Below are positions 36,089 to 43,212 of a stretch of DNA of 64,000 nt, piece by piece. The notes under the pieces are model-generated. The model was not told the origin of the DNA, searched no databases, and saw nothing but the letters and a program-made list of their open reading frames with translations. Every line of letters starts with the position of its first letter. The first letter of the stretch is position 1. The position numbers were made by a program, and so were the translations under genes. The stretch comes from Beduini massiliensis (GTDB lineage Bacteria; Bacillota_I; Bacilli_A; Erysipelotrichales; Coprobacillaceae), in NCBI RefSeq assembly GCF_000829905.1, contig NZ_CDPP01000003.1, positions 356,400-420,399 of the forward strand, given 5' to 3'.

Positions 36089-36559
36089 ATGAATGGTGCA
36101 AGCAAGTCTTTGCCTAAATATATATTTGTTTTAATTGTTTTTTTTGTTTTATTTCAGTTGTTTCTTCCTATGGTATACATTGTTGATGGTGTATCGATGG
36201 AACCGACTTTTAATGCGGGGGATATCACGATTATTGATTATTATGGAATGAATAAGAAGTTTAGTAATGGTGACATTGTGGTCATTAATAATGATGCTCA
36301 GCACACTAAAATGATCAAACGGATTATTGGCAGTGAGGGAGATCATGTGATTATTAAAGATAATCAGGTATATGTGAATGAAGAATTGTTGGAGGAAGAT
36401 TATTTATTAGAACCGATGGTTAACAAAGACATGGACTTTATTGTTCAGAAAAATAAATTCTTTGTCTTGGGGGATAACAGAAACAACAGCATTGATTCAA
36501 GAAACATTGGATTAGTGGATATCAGTGATATCGTCGGGAAAGTGATTTATCACTTATAG
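36089..36559 (+). CDS. lepB: Signal peptidase I
   Basis: Signal peptidase I cleaves Sec signal peptides at the outer membrane face. One N-terminal membrane helix (YIFVLIVFFVLFQLFLPMVYIV) is followed by the catalytic Ser in DGVSMEPTF, the catalytic Lys in TKMIKRIIG, and the family box GDNRNNSIDSRNIG. The 156 residues are short but complete, as in Gram-positive enzymes. An in-frame GTG at 36080 is part of the ribosome site GAGGTG, so the ATG at 36089 is the start. The next gene starts eight bases after the stop. Confidence 0.94.
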   Translation: MNGASKSLPKYIFVLIVFFVLFQLFLPMVYIVDGVSMEPTFNAGDITIIDYYGMNKKFSNGDIVVINNDAQHTKMIKRIIGSEGDHVIIKDNQVYVNEELLEEDYLLEPMVNKDMDFIVQKNKFFVLGDNRNNSIDSRNIGLVDISDIVGKVIYHL

Positions 36560-36567
36560 GAGGTAGT

Positions 36568-37137
36568 ATGGCAAGAAAGAAAAGAAGAAAACTTAGAGGC
36601 TGGGTATATGTAGCTTTGATTATTTTGCTTTGTCTATTAATTGGTTTAGGCGTCTTTTTAGTAAAACATAAAACCAGTAAGAGCGATTATCATTTCTATA
36701 AGGGAGAAGTATCTGAAGTGGAAATGAGCATGAAAGCAGATGGCTATCTTTATACTTATCAGCAGCAGTATTTTGAAGCAGATGGACAAACGTATGTTTC
36801 ATTGAATGATCTTTATAATATCTATACTCATTTAGACAATGGACAAATGGTATTAGATCAAGGGAAGAACACGATGGTATTTACAAATGCCACTACCCAT
36901 ATTACGTTGAATTATAAAAAAGAAATAATGACGTTTAAAGACTGTCAGTGGAGTGAAGCGACACAGCAGTATCTCACTTCTTTAAATATCAGAGATCAAT
37001 TAAAATTGGACGATACAGCGACACATGCATATATATTTGAAGGAGAGGTTTATTTGAGTCAAACCGTGATTGAGAACGTTTTACTGAATGCTCAATACCA
37101 ATTAGACCTGTCTATGAAAACCTTAAATAAAAGTTAA
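36568..37137 (+). CDS. Membrane-anchored extracytoplasmic protein, unknown
   Basis: I do not recognise a named family. The 189-residue protein starts with a basic stretch (ARKKRRKLRGW), then one membrane helix (VYVALIILLCLLIGLGVFLV), and the rest is outside. The outer part has GQTYVSLNDLYNIY, GKNTMVFTNATTHITLNY and GEVYLSQTVIENVL, a pattern like copper-amine-oxidase-N or stalk-type modules used in extracellular scaffolds. It follows lepB by eight bases with AGGAGG, so the two are co-transcribed. A palindrome at 37137-37150 follows. Confidence 0.65.
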   Translation: MARKKRRKLRGWVYVALIILLCLLIGLGVFLVKHKTSKSDYHFYKGEVSEVEMSMKADGYLYTYQQQYFEADGQTYVSLNDLYNIYTHLDNGQMVLDQGKNTMVFTNATTHITLNYKKEIMTFKDCQWSEATQQYLTSLNIRDQLKLDDTATHAYIFEGEVYLSQTVIENVLLNAQYQLDLSMKTLNKS

Positions 37138-37162
37138 TGTAATGGATTACATGTTTTAAATT

Positions 37163-37219
37163 TAGTACAATCATTAAAATTGTCTGCAAAATTAGTAGAT
37201 ATTTTAAAATATTGTACTA
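37163..37219. repeat. Inverted repeat upstream of the P-loop kinase-like gene
   Basis: TAGTACAAT at 37163-37171 and ATTGTACTA at 37211-37219 are exact complements 39 bases apart. They lie just before the promoter at 37228-37255, so they may be an operator or part of a terminator. Confidence 0.4.
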
Positions 37220-37227
37220 TTTTTGGT

Positions 37228-37255
37228 TTGAAAATAGCTATGTTTGTGTTAAAAT
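37228..37255 (+). promoter_or_regulatory. Promoter before the P-loop kinase-like gene
   Basis: TTGAAA at 37228-37233 and TAAAAT at 37250-37255 are separated by 16 bases. Confidence 0.55.
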
Positions 37256-37298
37256 GTATACACCTTAAAGAGAGTAAGGATGAAAGGATGGTAAAAGG

Positions 37299-39062
37299 AT
37301 GGCTTATAAATTCAATATCAATAGAGGAAATGCAATCTTAAACTTTTCGGAAGAATTTTGTCATACACGTTTAGAACTGATCGAAAGTGAAGGCTTTTCT
37401 AGGGTAAGCAAAGCTTTTGTGGATCGAATCAAACGTTTGGATGATAATATTTATAATTATTTGAAAGCATGTAATGCGGATCATCTTGGCATGGCGACAG
37501 ATTTAAAGATGATCGCAAAACTATTGTTAGTGATGAACGTGGAAGAAATCTGTGATATCTATGACAATTATCGTGCATATTTCAGAGATCGGGAAATGTT
37601 TGTCAATGTGGTAGAAGCCTTTTATTTGTTTTGGCGTCGTTTAGAACGTTATGCGGTAGTGACGAATGAAAGAATCCAAACCGGATTCCAAAACGTACAG
37701 TTCGTTGATGCACAGAATAAATTTGAAGAGTTAGTGTTATCGACTTATCGTACGATTGAAGAAACAGCATTAGGCTATAAAAATAAAATATACCGTCAGA
37801 TCACTGCCGGAGCGAATGCTGCGCTGATCGTGAGTCAGATGCGAACATTTTTGCCTTATGAATATCGTAATCTGGATGAAATTCCTTTTATTCAGTCAGT
37901 AATCATTCATCCGCCGTTTATTACGTATTCAAAACGCAATAAGCGTGATGGTACTTTCCCGGAAATCAAATATAATCCGATTGAAGATAAAAAATTCGAT
38001 GCAGATCAATGGTTCTGTTATCCGGCTAAAATCGGGGATTTGCTGGCATTCGTTTATTTTAATGCGGCATTTATGTCTCAGGGGGTTACTTTATGTAACT
38101 TGTTTGAATTGGCAGATGAATCGGAATATCGCAATCGTAAACCGGATATCTTATATGTTTATGGTTACGAGGATGGAAAGAAAAATCAGGCATTCTATCA
38201 AGATGATCAAAATGATATGATGGTTGCTTTATTATCTGCCAATGATGATTTTGATTACTTTGGCTATATGAAAAAAATGTTGCTGACACTGCATAATGTC
38301 AGAAAAATCAATCAAAAACAATTACCAATTCATGGGGCTATGGTAAAAGTGACGCTGCATACCGGTGACGTAAAAAATATCGTCGTAATGGGAGACAGTG
38401 GGGCTGGAAAATCTGAAACCATTGAACAAATCAAGGTATTTGGCGCCCCTTATATTCGAGAACTGAAAACCATCTATGATGATATGGGACTATTGATGGT
38501 AGAAGATGGCCGTATTAAAACATCGGGAACAGAAATCGGCGCTTTCGTACGATTAGACGATTTGGATGTTGGATATGGTTATAAGGAATTGGACCGTTCT
38601 GTTTTCATGAATCCGGATAAGATTAATGCCCGTATTGTCATTCCGATTACGCCTTATCGTGATGTCGTGGCACATCATGAAGTCGATTACTTCTTGTACG
38701 CAAATAACTATGAAGAAGGCAATGAACCACTAAGTTTCTTTGATAATATGGAAGATGCGTTGAAAGTATTCAGAGCCGGAGAAAGAATGGCAAAAGGTAC
38801 GACAACAGAAATGGGACTGGTGGGCAGCTATTTTGCCAATCCGTTCGGACCTGTTCAGCGTGAGGAACAAACGGATATTATCTTAGTGGATTACTTTAAA
38901 AGAATGTTTAAACAGGGAATTCACGTTGGTCAACTAAGAACGCGTTTAGGGATCAAAGGAAATGAGCATAAAGGTCCAAAAGATGCGGCAATCGCAATCA
39001 TTGAAGAAATTACAGGGGAACCTTATAGTGATAAAGGGTTTGTAAATTTAGCTAAAAAGTAG
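37299..39062 (+). CDS. Large protein with HPr-kinase/PEPCK-like P-loop domain
   Basis: The 587-residue soluble protein has an N-terminal half (about 1-320) that I do not recognise; it is helical and rich in charged and aromatic residues. Its C-terminal half has the P-loop GDSGAGKSE at 365-373, like HPr kinase/phosphorylase (GxSGxGKSE) more than ATP-PEPCK. An acidic stretch YDDMGLLMVEDGRIKTSG and INARIVIPITPYRDVVAHHEVDYFLYANN follow, the latter resembling the HprK signature region. The target, a protein or a small molecule, is unknown. A start at 37299 is supported by an AAGGATG-type site and promoter upstream. The gene ends in a terminator and is probably monocistronic. Similar proteins may be labelled PEP carboxykinase in databases; enzymatic PEPCK activity should not be assumed. 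Confidence 0.7.
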   Translation: MAYKFNINRGNAILNFSEEFCHTRLELIESEGFSRVSKAFVDRIKRLDDNIYNYLKACNADHLGMATDLKMIAKLLLVMNVEEICDIYDNYRAYFRDREMFVNVVEAFYLFWRRLERYAVVTNERIQTGFQNVQFVDAQNKFEELVLSTYRTIEETALGYKNKIYRQITAGANAALIVSQMRTFLPYEYRNLDEIPFIQSVIIHPPFITYSKRNKRDGTFPEIKYNPIEDKKFDADQWFCYPAKIGDLLAFVYFNAAFMSQGVTLCNLFELADESEYRNRKPDILYVYGYEDGKKNQAFYQDDQNDMMVALLSANDDFDYFGYMKKMLLTLHNVRKINQKQLPIHGAMVKVTLHTGDVKNIVVMGDSGAGKSETIEQIKVFGAPYIRELKTIYDDMGLLMVEDGRIKTSGTEIGAFVRLDDLDVGYGYKELDRSVFMNPDKINARIVIPITPYRDVVAHHEVDYFLYANNYEEGNEPLSFFDNMEDALKVFRAGERMAKGTTTEMGLVGSYFANPFGPVQREEQTDIILVDYFKRMFKQGIHVGQLRTRLGIKGNEHKGPKDAAIAIIEEITGEPYSDKGFVNLAKK

Positions 39063-39080
39063 GGAACTCCCTACTTTTTA
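39053..39080 (+). terminator. Terminator overlapping the end of the kinase-like gene
   Basis: A 12-bp stem TAAAAAGTAGGG/CCCTACTTTTTA has a four-base loop. The left arm includes the last codons and stop. Confidence 0.8.
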
Positions 39081-39095
39081 TTAGGAGGAATACAC

Positions 39096-39554
39096 GTGTA
39101 TGATTTGAAAAACATGAGCAAAGAAGAGGCCCAAACGGTTTGCACATGGCATTATGAAGGAGAATATGCAGTTTATGATCTTCCCTCATATGATGAGGCA
39201 CTAAAACAACAATGGGGCATCGGACAAGATAAGATTCGTCAAAAGGAGTTCTATACAATCTATTTAAAAGAGGAACTGATCGGATATTTTCGTTTGCAGG
39301 AAACATGTGATGATATCCGTCTTGGAATCGGACTTCGCCCGGATTACTGCGGACAGGGGCATAGTAAGCAGATCCTTAGTGAAATCGATACATTTATTCA
39401 TCAGCGTTATAATAAGAAGATACGACTGCTTGTGCGTCCTTTCAACAAGCGAGCCCAAGCCGCCTATCTAAAAGCAGGCTTTGAAATTATAGAAAAGACA
39501 ATTTTAAATACGACCAATGGAGAAGTGCCATTTATCATCATGGAAAAGCAATAA
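39096..39554 (+). CDS. GNAT family N-acetyltransferase
   Basis: This 152-residue GNAT protein has the acetyl-CoA loop LRPDYCGQGHSKQIL (R/Q-x-x-G-x-G variant), strand IRLLVRPFNKRAQAAYLKAGF and an E-I-I-E-K end, all typical. It begins with GTG at 39096; TAGGAGG is well spaced, and the nearby ATG at 39100 is out of frame. The substrate is unknown. The gene is flanked by terminators on both sides, so it is monocistronic. Confidence 0.85.
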   Translation: MYDLKNMSKEEAQTVCTWHYEGEYAVYDLPSYDEALKQQWGIGQDKIRQKEFYTIYLKEELIGYFRLQETCDDIRLGIGLRPDYCGQGHSKQILSEIDTFIHQRYNKKIRLLVRPFNKRAQAAYLKAGFEIIEKTILNTTNGEVPFIIMEKQ

Positions 39555-39575
39555 TGTAAAATTATTGTTTTTTTT
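39549..39575 (+). terminator. Terminator after the GNAT gene
   Basis: CAATAAT, loop GTAAA and ATTATTG are followed by eight T; the left arm overlaps the stop codon. Confidence 0.8.
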
Positions 39576-39586
39576 GTGTCTAAGCA

Positions 39587-39615
39587 TTGACAAATATTAA
39601 AAATGTTCATATAAT
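39587..39615 (+). promoter_or_regulatory. Consensus promoter of the metal-resistance operon
   Basis: TTGACA at 39587-39592 and TATAAT at 39610-39615 match the sigma-A consensus perfectly, with the ideal 17-base spacer. The start point would fall near 39622, at the edge of the operator. Confidence 0.9.
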
Positions 39616-39623
39616 CATATTAA

Positions 39624-39645
39624 CATATGAATAATCATTCATATG
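39624..39645. promoter_or_regulatory. ArsR/SmtB-type operator
   Basis: CATATGAAT, four bases and ATTCATATG form a perfect inverted repeat, of the sort bound by SmtB/CzrA/CadC repressors. It overlaps the expected transcription start, so bound repressor would block the promoter. Confidence 0.85.
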
Positions 39646-39659
39646 AATGGAGGAAGCCT

Positions 39660-40001
39660 ATGGATAAACGACAAATAGTAAATGAAGAAACAGTTGAAAA
39701 GGTAAGTGAAGCCTTACCACCTGAAGAAATTTTATATGATGTTGCTGAATTGTTTAAAGTATTTGGAGATACAACCCGCATAAAAATTATTTGTGCTTTA
39801 TTTGAAGTCGAAGAAATGTGTGTCTATGATTTAGCGGCAACCTTAAATATGACGCAATCTGCCATTTCACATCAGTTGAGAATCTTAAAACAATCGAATT
39901 TGGTTAAGTTCAAAAGAGATGGAAAAATGATTTACTATTCACTAGATGATGAACATGTGAAACAAATTTTTGATGCCGGATATAAACATATCATTGAATA
40001 G
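39660..40001 (+). CDS. ArsR/SmtB-family metal-sensing repressor
   Basis: This 113-residue winged-helix repressor loses DNA affinity on metal binding. The DNA-binding helix is NMTQSAISHQLRILKQSNLVKFKRDGKMIYYSL. The C-terminal helix DDEHVKQIFDAGYKHIIE contains D-x-H-x10-H-x2-E, the alpha-5 zinc/cobalt site of SmtB and ZiaR. The alpha-3N site of CadC is only partly present (EEMCVYD, one Cys). Zn(II) or Co(II) sensing is therefore more likely than Cd/Pb. GGAGG at 39649-39653 is spaced for the ATG at 39660, so the ATG at 39627 inside the operator is rejected. It lies 13 bases before the P-type ATPase gene. Confidence 0.93.
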   Translation: MDKRQIVNEETVEKVSEALPPEEILYDVAELFKVFGDTTRIKIICALFEVEEMCVYDLAATLNMTQSAISHQLRILKQSNLVKFKRDGKMIYYSLDDEHVKQIFDAGYKHIIE

Positions 40002-40014
40002 GGGGAAAGACGAT

Positions 40015-42537
40015 ATGGAATATAAATTCAAGCTCCAAGGTCTTGATTGTGCTAATTGTGCCAATAAGATCGAGCAGAAAGTTGCCAAGTTAAAACAGGT
40101 AGATGAAGCAGTGGTTAATTTTAATACAGCGACATTAATGGCCAGCTCTTCACTAAGCCAAGAAGAATTAATGAATAAAATTGAAACAATTGTTCATCAG
40201 TTAGAACCTGATGTGGTGGTAAAAATATTGAATAAAGAAAATGTACAGCATGATCATCACCACGAGGAAAAAGAGATATGTGGGTGTGGACACGATCATC
40301 ACCATGAAGAAAAAGAGGCATGTGGGTGTGGACATGATCATCACCACGAGGAAAAAGAGGTATGTGGGTGTGGACACGATCACCATCATGAAGAACAAGA
40401 AACGTGTGCATGTGGACACGACCATGGAGCAGAATTGGAACAGCCTTATATAGAACTAGCCGGTGCGTTGGTGTTTAAAATTGAGAATTTGGATTGTGCC
40501 AGCTGTGCAATGAAAGTTGAGAATCAGATGAATCAGCTTCCCTTTGTAGAAAAGGCAGTGGTTAATTTTAGTACCAGTAAAGTGCAGATTAAATTACATG
40601 GGGCAATGGAACAGGAAGAAGTAAAGAATGCGCTTCAAAAGTTAGTGGATCAAATTGAACCGGGAGTAAAAATCTATAGTCAGCAGGAGGCTGATAAACC
40701 TGTCAAAACAAAAATCTTTGATATGAAAGAAAACTTGCCGTTCTTATTAGGAACAGCCTTTGTTATCGCTAGTTTCTTCTTACCGGAAGGAACTTGGGAA
40801 TTGATTGTTTTGGGAATTGCCTATTTACTGATTGGAGGAAAAGTCATTTGGAAGGCTCTAAAAAATATTAAAGCCGGAGAAGTATTTGACGAAAATTTCT
40901 TGATGACGATTGCCACTGTTGGGGCTTTCTTAACAGGGGAATATTTAGAAGCTGTAGCCGTTATGTTCTTATATTATATCGGTGAGATTTTCCAAGCTTA
41001 TGCGGTAAACCGTTCACGTAAATCGATTGGTGCTTTAATGGATATTCGTTCGGATTATGCCAATATTCTAATAGATGGCAAAGAAATGAAACTTTCTCCT
41101 GAAGATGTTCAGATTGGCTCAACAATGATTGTTCGCCCGGGAGAACGTGTCGCAATGGACGGAATTGTATTAGAAGGTGAATCTTCTTTGGATACCAGTG
41201 CGTTAACCGGTGAATCGATGCCACGTCATATTGCGGTAGGAGAAGAACTGTTATCCGGAGTAATCAATATGAGTGGGGTATTAAAAGTAAAAGTAACGAA
41301 ATCAGCCGGTGAATCTACAGTTTCTCGTATATTAGAATTAGTAGAGAATGCAACGAATAAAAAAGCACCGATTGAAAAGTTCATTACTAAATTTGCAAAA
41401 GTTTATACGCCAATCGTGTGTGCCTTAGCGGTAGCGGTAGCGATTGTTCCACCGTTATTGTCGGGAGGAGAAGCATTTGATATGTGGATCTACCGTGCAT
41501 TAACTTTCTTAGTTGTTTCTTGTCCATGTGCCCTTGTAATTTCAATTCCGTTGGCACTATTTGCCGGAATTGGCGGAGCCAGTAAGCAAGGTGTATTGAT
41601 TAAAGGCGGAAATGATCTAGAAAGAATTAAAGATTTAGATGTCTTAGTTGTAGACAAAACAGGAACACTGACAAAAGGGAAATTCAGTGTAGTGGAAATG
41701 GTGAGTGACGATCAAGAGCGATTATTAGAATTAAGTGCTTATGGTGAATTCTACAGTCATCATCCAATCGCTAAAAGTATTGTTGCCCGTTATGGCAAAG
41801 ACATTGATGCTTCACAAATTGAAAATTATGAAGAAATTGCCGGACACGGAATCAAAGCACTGGTTAAAGGAAAAGAAATTTTATTGGGAAATGTGAAACT
41901 GATGCAGGCAAATCAGATCGACGTAAAACCAGTCAAAAAGATTGGGACAATCATTCATGTTGCTTATGATCATCATTATTTAGGGTATTTGGTCATTGCC
42001 GATGAAATTAAAGAATCTACTTATGAGGGAATCAAACAGTTAAAAGCATTAGGATTAAAACGTATTGTTATGCTGACGGGGGATGATGAGAGTGTTGCAA
42101 AAGATGTGGCAGATAAATTAGGTATCCATGAATATTATGCGAATCTGCTGCCGCAAGATAAAGTAACGAAAGTAGAAGAATTATTGAATCAGCCGCATGT
42201 TCAGTTAGGTTTTGTCGGTGATGGAATCAATGATGCACCGGTATTGGCTCGCAGTGATATCGGAATCGCAATGGGGGGAATCGGAAGCGATGTTGCGATT
42301 GAAGCGGCAGATGTCGTTTTGATGAATGATGACTTTACGACATTGGCGACGGCGATTACCGTATCCAAACGTACTAACCGAATCTTAAAACAAAATATTT
42401 ACTTCTCATTAGGGGTGAAGGCAGTAGTCCTTGTCTTAGCAGCTGTTGGGATTGCTGATATGTGGCTTGGTGTATTTGCTGATGTGGGAGTAACTTGTTT
42501 AGCTATTCTAAATTCAATGAGGGCATTAAAGAAATAA
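40015..42537 (+). CDS. cadA: Zn/Cd/Co/Pb-exporting P1B-type ATPase
   Basis: This 840-residue heavy-metal P-type ATPase pumps divalent metal out of the cell. The first HMA domain has Cys12/Cys15 (GLDCANC), the second Cys161/Cys164 (NLDCASC). Between them residues 79-134 are four copies of a 14-residue unit of the form HDHHHEEKExCGCG plus a partial fifth, an unusual His/Cys/Glu-rich metal-binding linker. The core has CPC at 503-505 in the membrane, DKTGT with phosphorylated Asp547, the HP locus HHPIAKS and GDGINDAPVLARSDIGIAMG. CPC plus a late DMWLGVFADVGV helix fits the Zn/Cd/Pb subgroup (ZntA/CadA). The start at 40015 is preceded by AGGGGGA. The operon is controlled by the adjacent ArsR repressor. 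Confidence 0.95.
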   Translation: MEYKFKLQGLDCANCANKIEQKVAKLKQVDEAVVNFNTATLMASSSLSQEELMNKIETIVHQLEPDVVVKILNKENVQHDHHHEEKEICGCGHDHHHEEKEACGCGHDHHHEEKEVCGCGHDHHHEEQETCACGHDHGAELEQPYIELAGALVFKIENLDCASCAMKVENQMNQLPFVEKAVVNFSTSKVQIKLHGAMEQEEVKNALQKLVDQIEPGVKIYSQQEADKPVKTKIFDMKENLPFLLGTAFVIASFFLPEGTWELIVLGIAYLLIGGKVIWKALKNIKAGEVFDENFLMTIATVGAFLTGEYLEAVAVMFLYYIGEIFQAYAVNRSRKSIGALMDIRSDYANILIDGKEMKLSPEDVQIGSTMIVRPGERVAMDGIVLEGESSLDTSALTGESMPRHIAVGEELLSGVINMSGVLKVKVTKSAGESTVSRILELVENATNKKAPIEKFITKFAKVYTPIVCALAVAVAIVPPLLSGGEAFDMWIYRALTFLVVSCPCALVISIPLALFAGIGGASKQGVLIKGGNDLERIKDLDVLVVDKTGTLTKGKFSVVEMVSDDQERLLELSAYGEFYSHHPIAKSIVARYGKDIDASQIENYEEIAGHGIKALVKGKEILLGNVKLMQANQIDVKPVKKIGTIIHVAYDHHYLGYLVIADEIKESTYEGIKQLKALGLKRIVMLTGDDESVAKDVADKLGIHEYYANLLPQDKVTKVEELLNQPHVQLGFVGDGINDAPVLARSDIGIAMGGIGSDVAIEAADVVLMNDDFTTLATAITVSKRTNRILKQNIYFSLGVKAVVLVLAAVGIADMWLGVFADVGVTCLAILNSMRALKK
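40249..40416 (+). repeat. Four 42-bp in-frame tandem repeats in cadA
   Basis: Units at 40249, 40291, 40333 and 40375 each encode HDHHHEE, K or Q, E, one variable residue and CGCG or CACG. The first 12 bases of a fifth unit follow. DNA identity between units is high, so unit number could change by slippage or recombination without a frameshift. Confidence 0.92.
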
Positions 42538-42543
42538 TGACTG

Positions 42544-42578
42544 AGATATGCACGTTCCAAGACGCGCATATCTTTTTT
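42544..42578 (+). terminator. Terminator of the metal-resistance operon
   Basis: AGATATGC at 42544-42551 pairs with GCATATCT at 42566-42573, followed by T's. Confidence 0.8.
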
Positions 42579-42637
42579 GTATAAATAACATTAAGTTAAT
42601 GATAGAATGAGGTAAAAACTTTGAAAGGAGAAAAACA

Positions 42638-43138
42638 ATGATAGAGACTTTAAGATTGACCCTAAAACCATATAGTGATCAAGATCAAGATAAAATGATT
42701 GAATTATTAACGCATCCAATCATAAAAGAAACCATTATTATCCCTGATTTTAAAACGAAAGAAGAAGCAGCCATCATGTTTGAAAAATTAAAAGACTATT
42801 CTTTTGATCCCCACCATTATGAACGTGGAATTTATTTAAAAGGTGAATTGATAGGCTTTGTAAATGATGTGGAAATAAATGGAAAAAGCATTGAACTAGG
42901 GTATGTCATTCATCCCGATCATCATCATCAAGGATACGCCACAGAAGTTTTACAAGCAGTTATTCAAGATTTATTTAATGCCGGATACACCGAAATCATC
43001 ACCGGTGCTTTTGAGAAAAACAGAGCGAGTTGTCGGGTTATGGAAAAGTGTGGCATGCAGTTGTTCGATCGAGTAGAAGACATGGAATATCAAGGGGTGT
43101 TACAACGCTGTATCTATTATCATATTCAAAAAAAGTAA
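42638..43138 (+). CDS. GNAT N-acetyltransferase, RimJ/RimL type
   Basis: The 166 residues show IETLRLTLKPYSDQDQDKMIELL, ELGYVIHPDHHHQGYATEVLQAVI (acetyl-CoA loop HHQGYA) and FEKNRASCRVMEKCGMQLFDRV, the RimJ/RimL pattern. Substrate unknown. AAAGGAG precedes the ATG. The gene is monocistronic between a terminator upstream and a convergent gene downstream. Confidence 0.87.
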   Translation: MIETLRLTLKPYSDQDQDKMIELLTHPIIKETIIIPDFKTKEEAAIMFEKLKDYSFDPHHYERGIYLKGELIGFVNDVEINGKSIELGYVIHPDHHHQGYATEVLQAVIQDLFNAGYTEIITGAFEKNRASCRVMEKCGMQLFDRVEDMEYQGVLQRCIYYHIQKK

Positions 43139-43143
43139 TATAA

Positions 43144-43170
43144 AAATGTCGATCGTAATGGTCGACATTT
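43144..43170 (-). terminator. Terminator for the ABC-F gene
   Basis: AAATGTCGA/TCGACATTT, with a nine-base loop, is followed on the minus strand by T-rich DNA. It is 43 bases beyond the ABC-F stop codon. Confidence 0.65.
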
Positions 43171-43212
43171 CAACTGATTGGGCGTGATTACCCAAGTGAT
43201 CTATTTTATCTG

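Noticed and set aside
37299..39062. Plain annotation as phosphoenolpyruvate carboxykinase.
   Set aside because: Only the P-loop region is PEPCK/HprK-like; the N-terminal half and the GKSE form of the loop do not support that enzyme.
39627..39660. Earlier ATG for the ArsR gene.
   Set aside because: It lies inside the operator close to the predicted transcription start and lacks a ribosome site; the ATG at 39660 has one.
40121..40453. Open frames on both strands over the cadA repeats (70-96 codons).
   Set aside because: They arise because the 42-bp repeat keeps every frame open; they have no ribosome site and lie inside a certain gene.
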